From CBDFLT01 sp965249225 (GTDB taxonomy: Bacteria; Chloroflexota; Dehalococcoidia; Lucifugimonadales; G963668185), in NCBI GenBank assembly GCA_965249225.1, contig CBDFLT010000009.1, forward strand, positions 124,001 through 188,000: DNA of 64,000 bases, written 5' to 3'. The position numbers and the translations under genes are program-made. The notes beneath the pieces are model-generated. The model was not told the origin of the DNA and did not search any database. It worked only from the letters and a program-made list of their open reading frames with translations. This document shows positions 63,691-64,000 of this stretch, piece after piece; position 1 is the first letter of the stretch, and every line of letters begins with the position of its first letter.

Positions 63691-64000
63691 TCAGAAGACG
63701 GCTATGGGGTTGACGGGCGAGCCGGTGCCATACTGGACCGGCAGAGGAGCGACGGTCATCGAGAACTCCCATCGGTTACGCTCGGCGCATGCCTTGGACA
63801 GCTTACCTAGGTTGGCGTTGTCGATGAGCCACAGCCCCAAGATCGGGATTCCGATCTGATGGACCGGGAGCTCCGGATGATCGTAGCCGCTGGGCACCAC
63901 GTCGTTGGCCGCGTCGGACCCAAGCATGGCTATGTCCCGCTCACGGAACCAGGGCACGCAGGCGGCGTGGGTCCCCGCAGTCGGCCCCTCCAGGTCCACC
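63691..64000 (-). CDS. Cyclase-family (kynurenine formamidase-like) hydrolase, C-terminal part
   Basis: Only the last ~103 residues are in the window; the gene continues past the right edge. THAACVPWFRERDIAMLGSD, VHQIGIPILGLWLIDNANL and MTVAPLPVQYGTGSPVNPIA are typical of the PF04199 cyclase family, metal-dependent amide or lactone hydrolases. The HxGTHxDxPxH metal motif would be in the missing part. Substrate unknown. Confidence 0.8.
   Translation of the reverse strand, partial: VDLEGPTAGTHAACVPWFRERDIAMLGSDAANDVVPSGYDHPELPVHQIGIPILGLWLIDNANLGKLSKACAERNRWEFSMTVAPLPVQYGTGSPVNPIAVF

Overview
The window is a gene-dense, G+C-rich bacterial chromosome segment of about 54 protein-coding loci. I recognise no rRNA, tRNA, CRISPR array or intact insertion sequence. 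The gene set points to Chloroflexota, most likely a Dehalococcoidia/SAR202-type lineage: a CbbQ/NorQ-type ATPase with a giant NorD-like VWA protein, UPF0182 and DUF2851 proteins, an F420-type PPOX enzyme, archaease-type RNA repair genes, frequent GTG/TTG starts, and above all archaellin-type flagellins, which among bacteria are known mainly from Chloroflexota. The lineage call is inference from gene content.

Layout. 1-8 kb: partial cysteine desulfurase, a CinA-like protein, a membrane protein, then a leftward operon coaE - norQ/cbbQ-like ATPase - CoA-pyrophosphatase-type Nudix - giant NorD/CbbO-like VWA protein. 8.2-11.6 kb: selA, a stand-alone Smr protein, rarA. 11.6-16.6 kb: an accessory-looking island with a polyprenol/phytol-kinase-like membrane protein, several small unrecognised genes and a 906-residue unrecognised protein (GAF-like, cyclase-like and TPR-like parts) with its own strong promoter. 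16.7-28 kb: threonine aldolase, fumC, a response regulator with a dead GGDEF domain, a CCA-type nucleotidyltransferase, Nudix, F420/PPOX protein, MBL hydrolase, selD (itself a selenoprotein with an in-frame UGA), argS, gamma-carbonic-anhydrase-like protein. 28.2-31 kb: a hybrid histidine kinase broken by a stop codon and a frameshift. 31-42 kb: TPR lipoprotein, DUF2851, SDR, TrxB-like flavoprotein, two D-threonine-aldolase/DSD1-like paralogues, tsaD, hemL, rpe. 42-51.7 kb: a leftward arginine cluster argJ-argB-UPF0182-argD and argG-maoC-argH-rpe. 51.8-55.3 kb: archease-rtcB, facing a primary-type sigma factor. 55.4-62.7 kb: a lipoprotein, four tandem archaellin genes, then two response regulators and a NarX/DesK-type kinase. 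The right edge holds a lipoprotein and a partial cyclase-family enzyme.

How the genes work together: argJ, argB, argD, argG and argH make most of the ornithine/arginine pathway (argC and argF are not here). SelA and SelD support selenocysteine synthesis, and SelD needs its own product. RtcB and archease form an RNA ligase module. The archaellin block supplies filament subunits, but the motor and assembly genes lie elsewhere. Five intergenic regions carry copies of a short G-rich repeat built around GGGTGGGAATAA.
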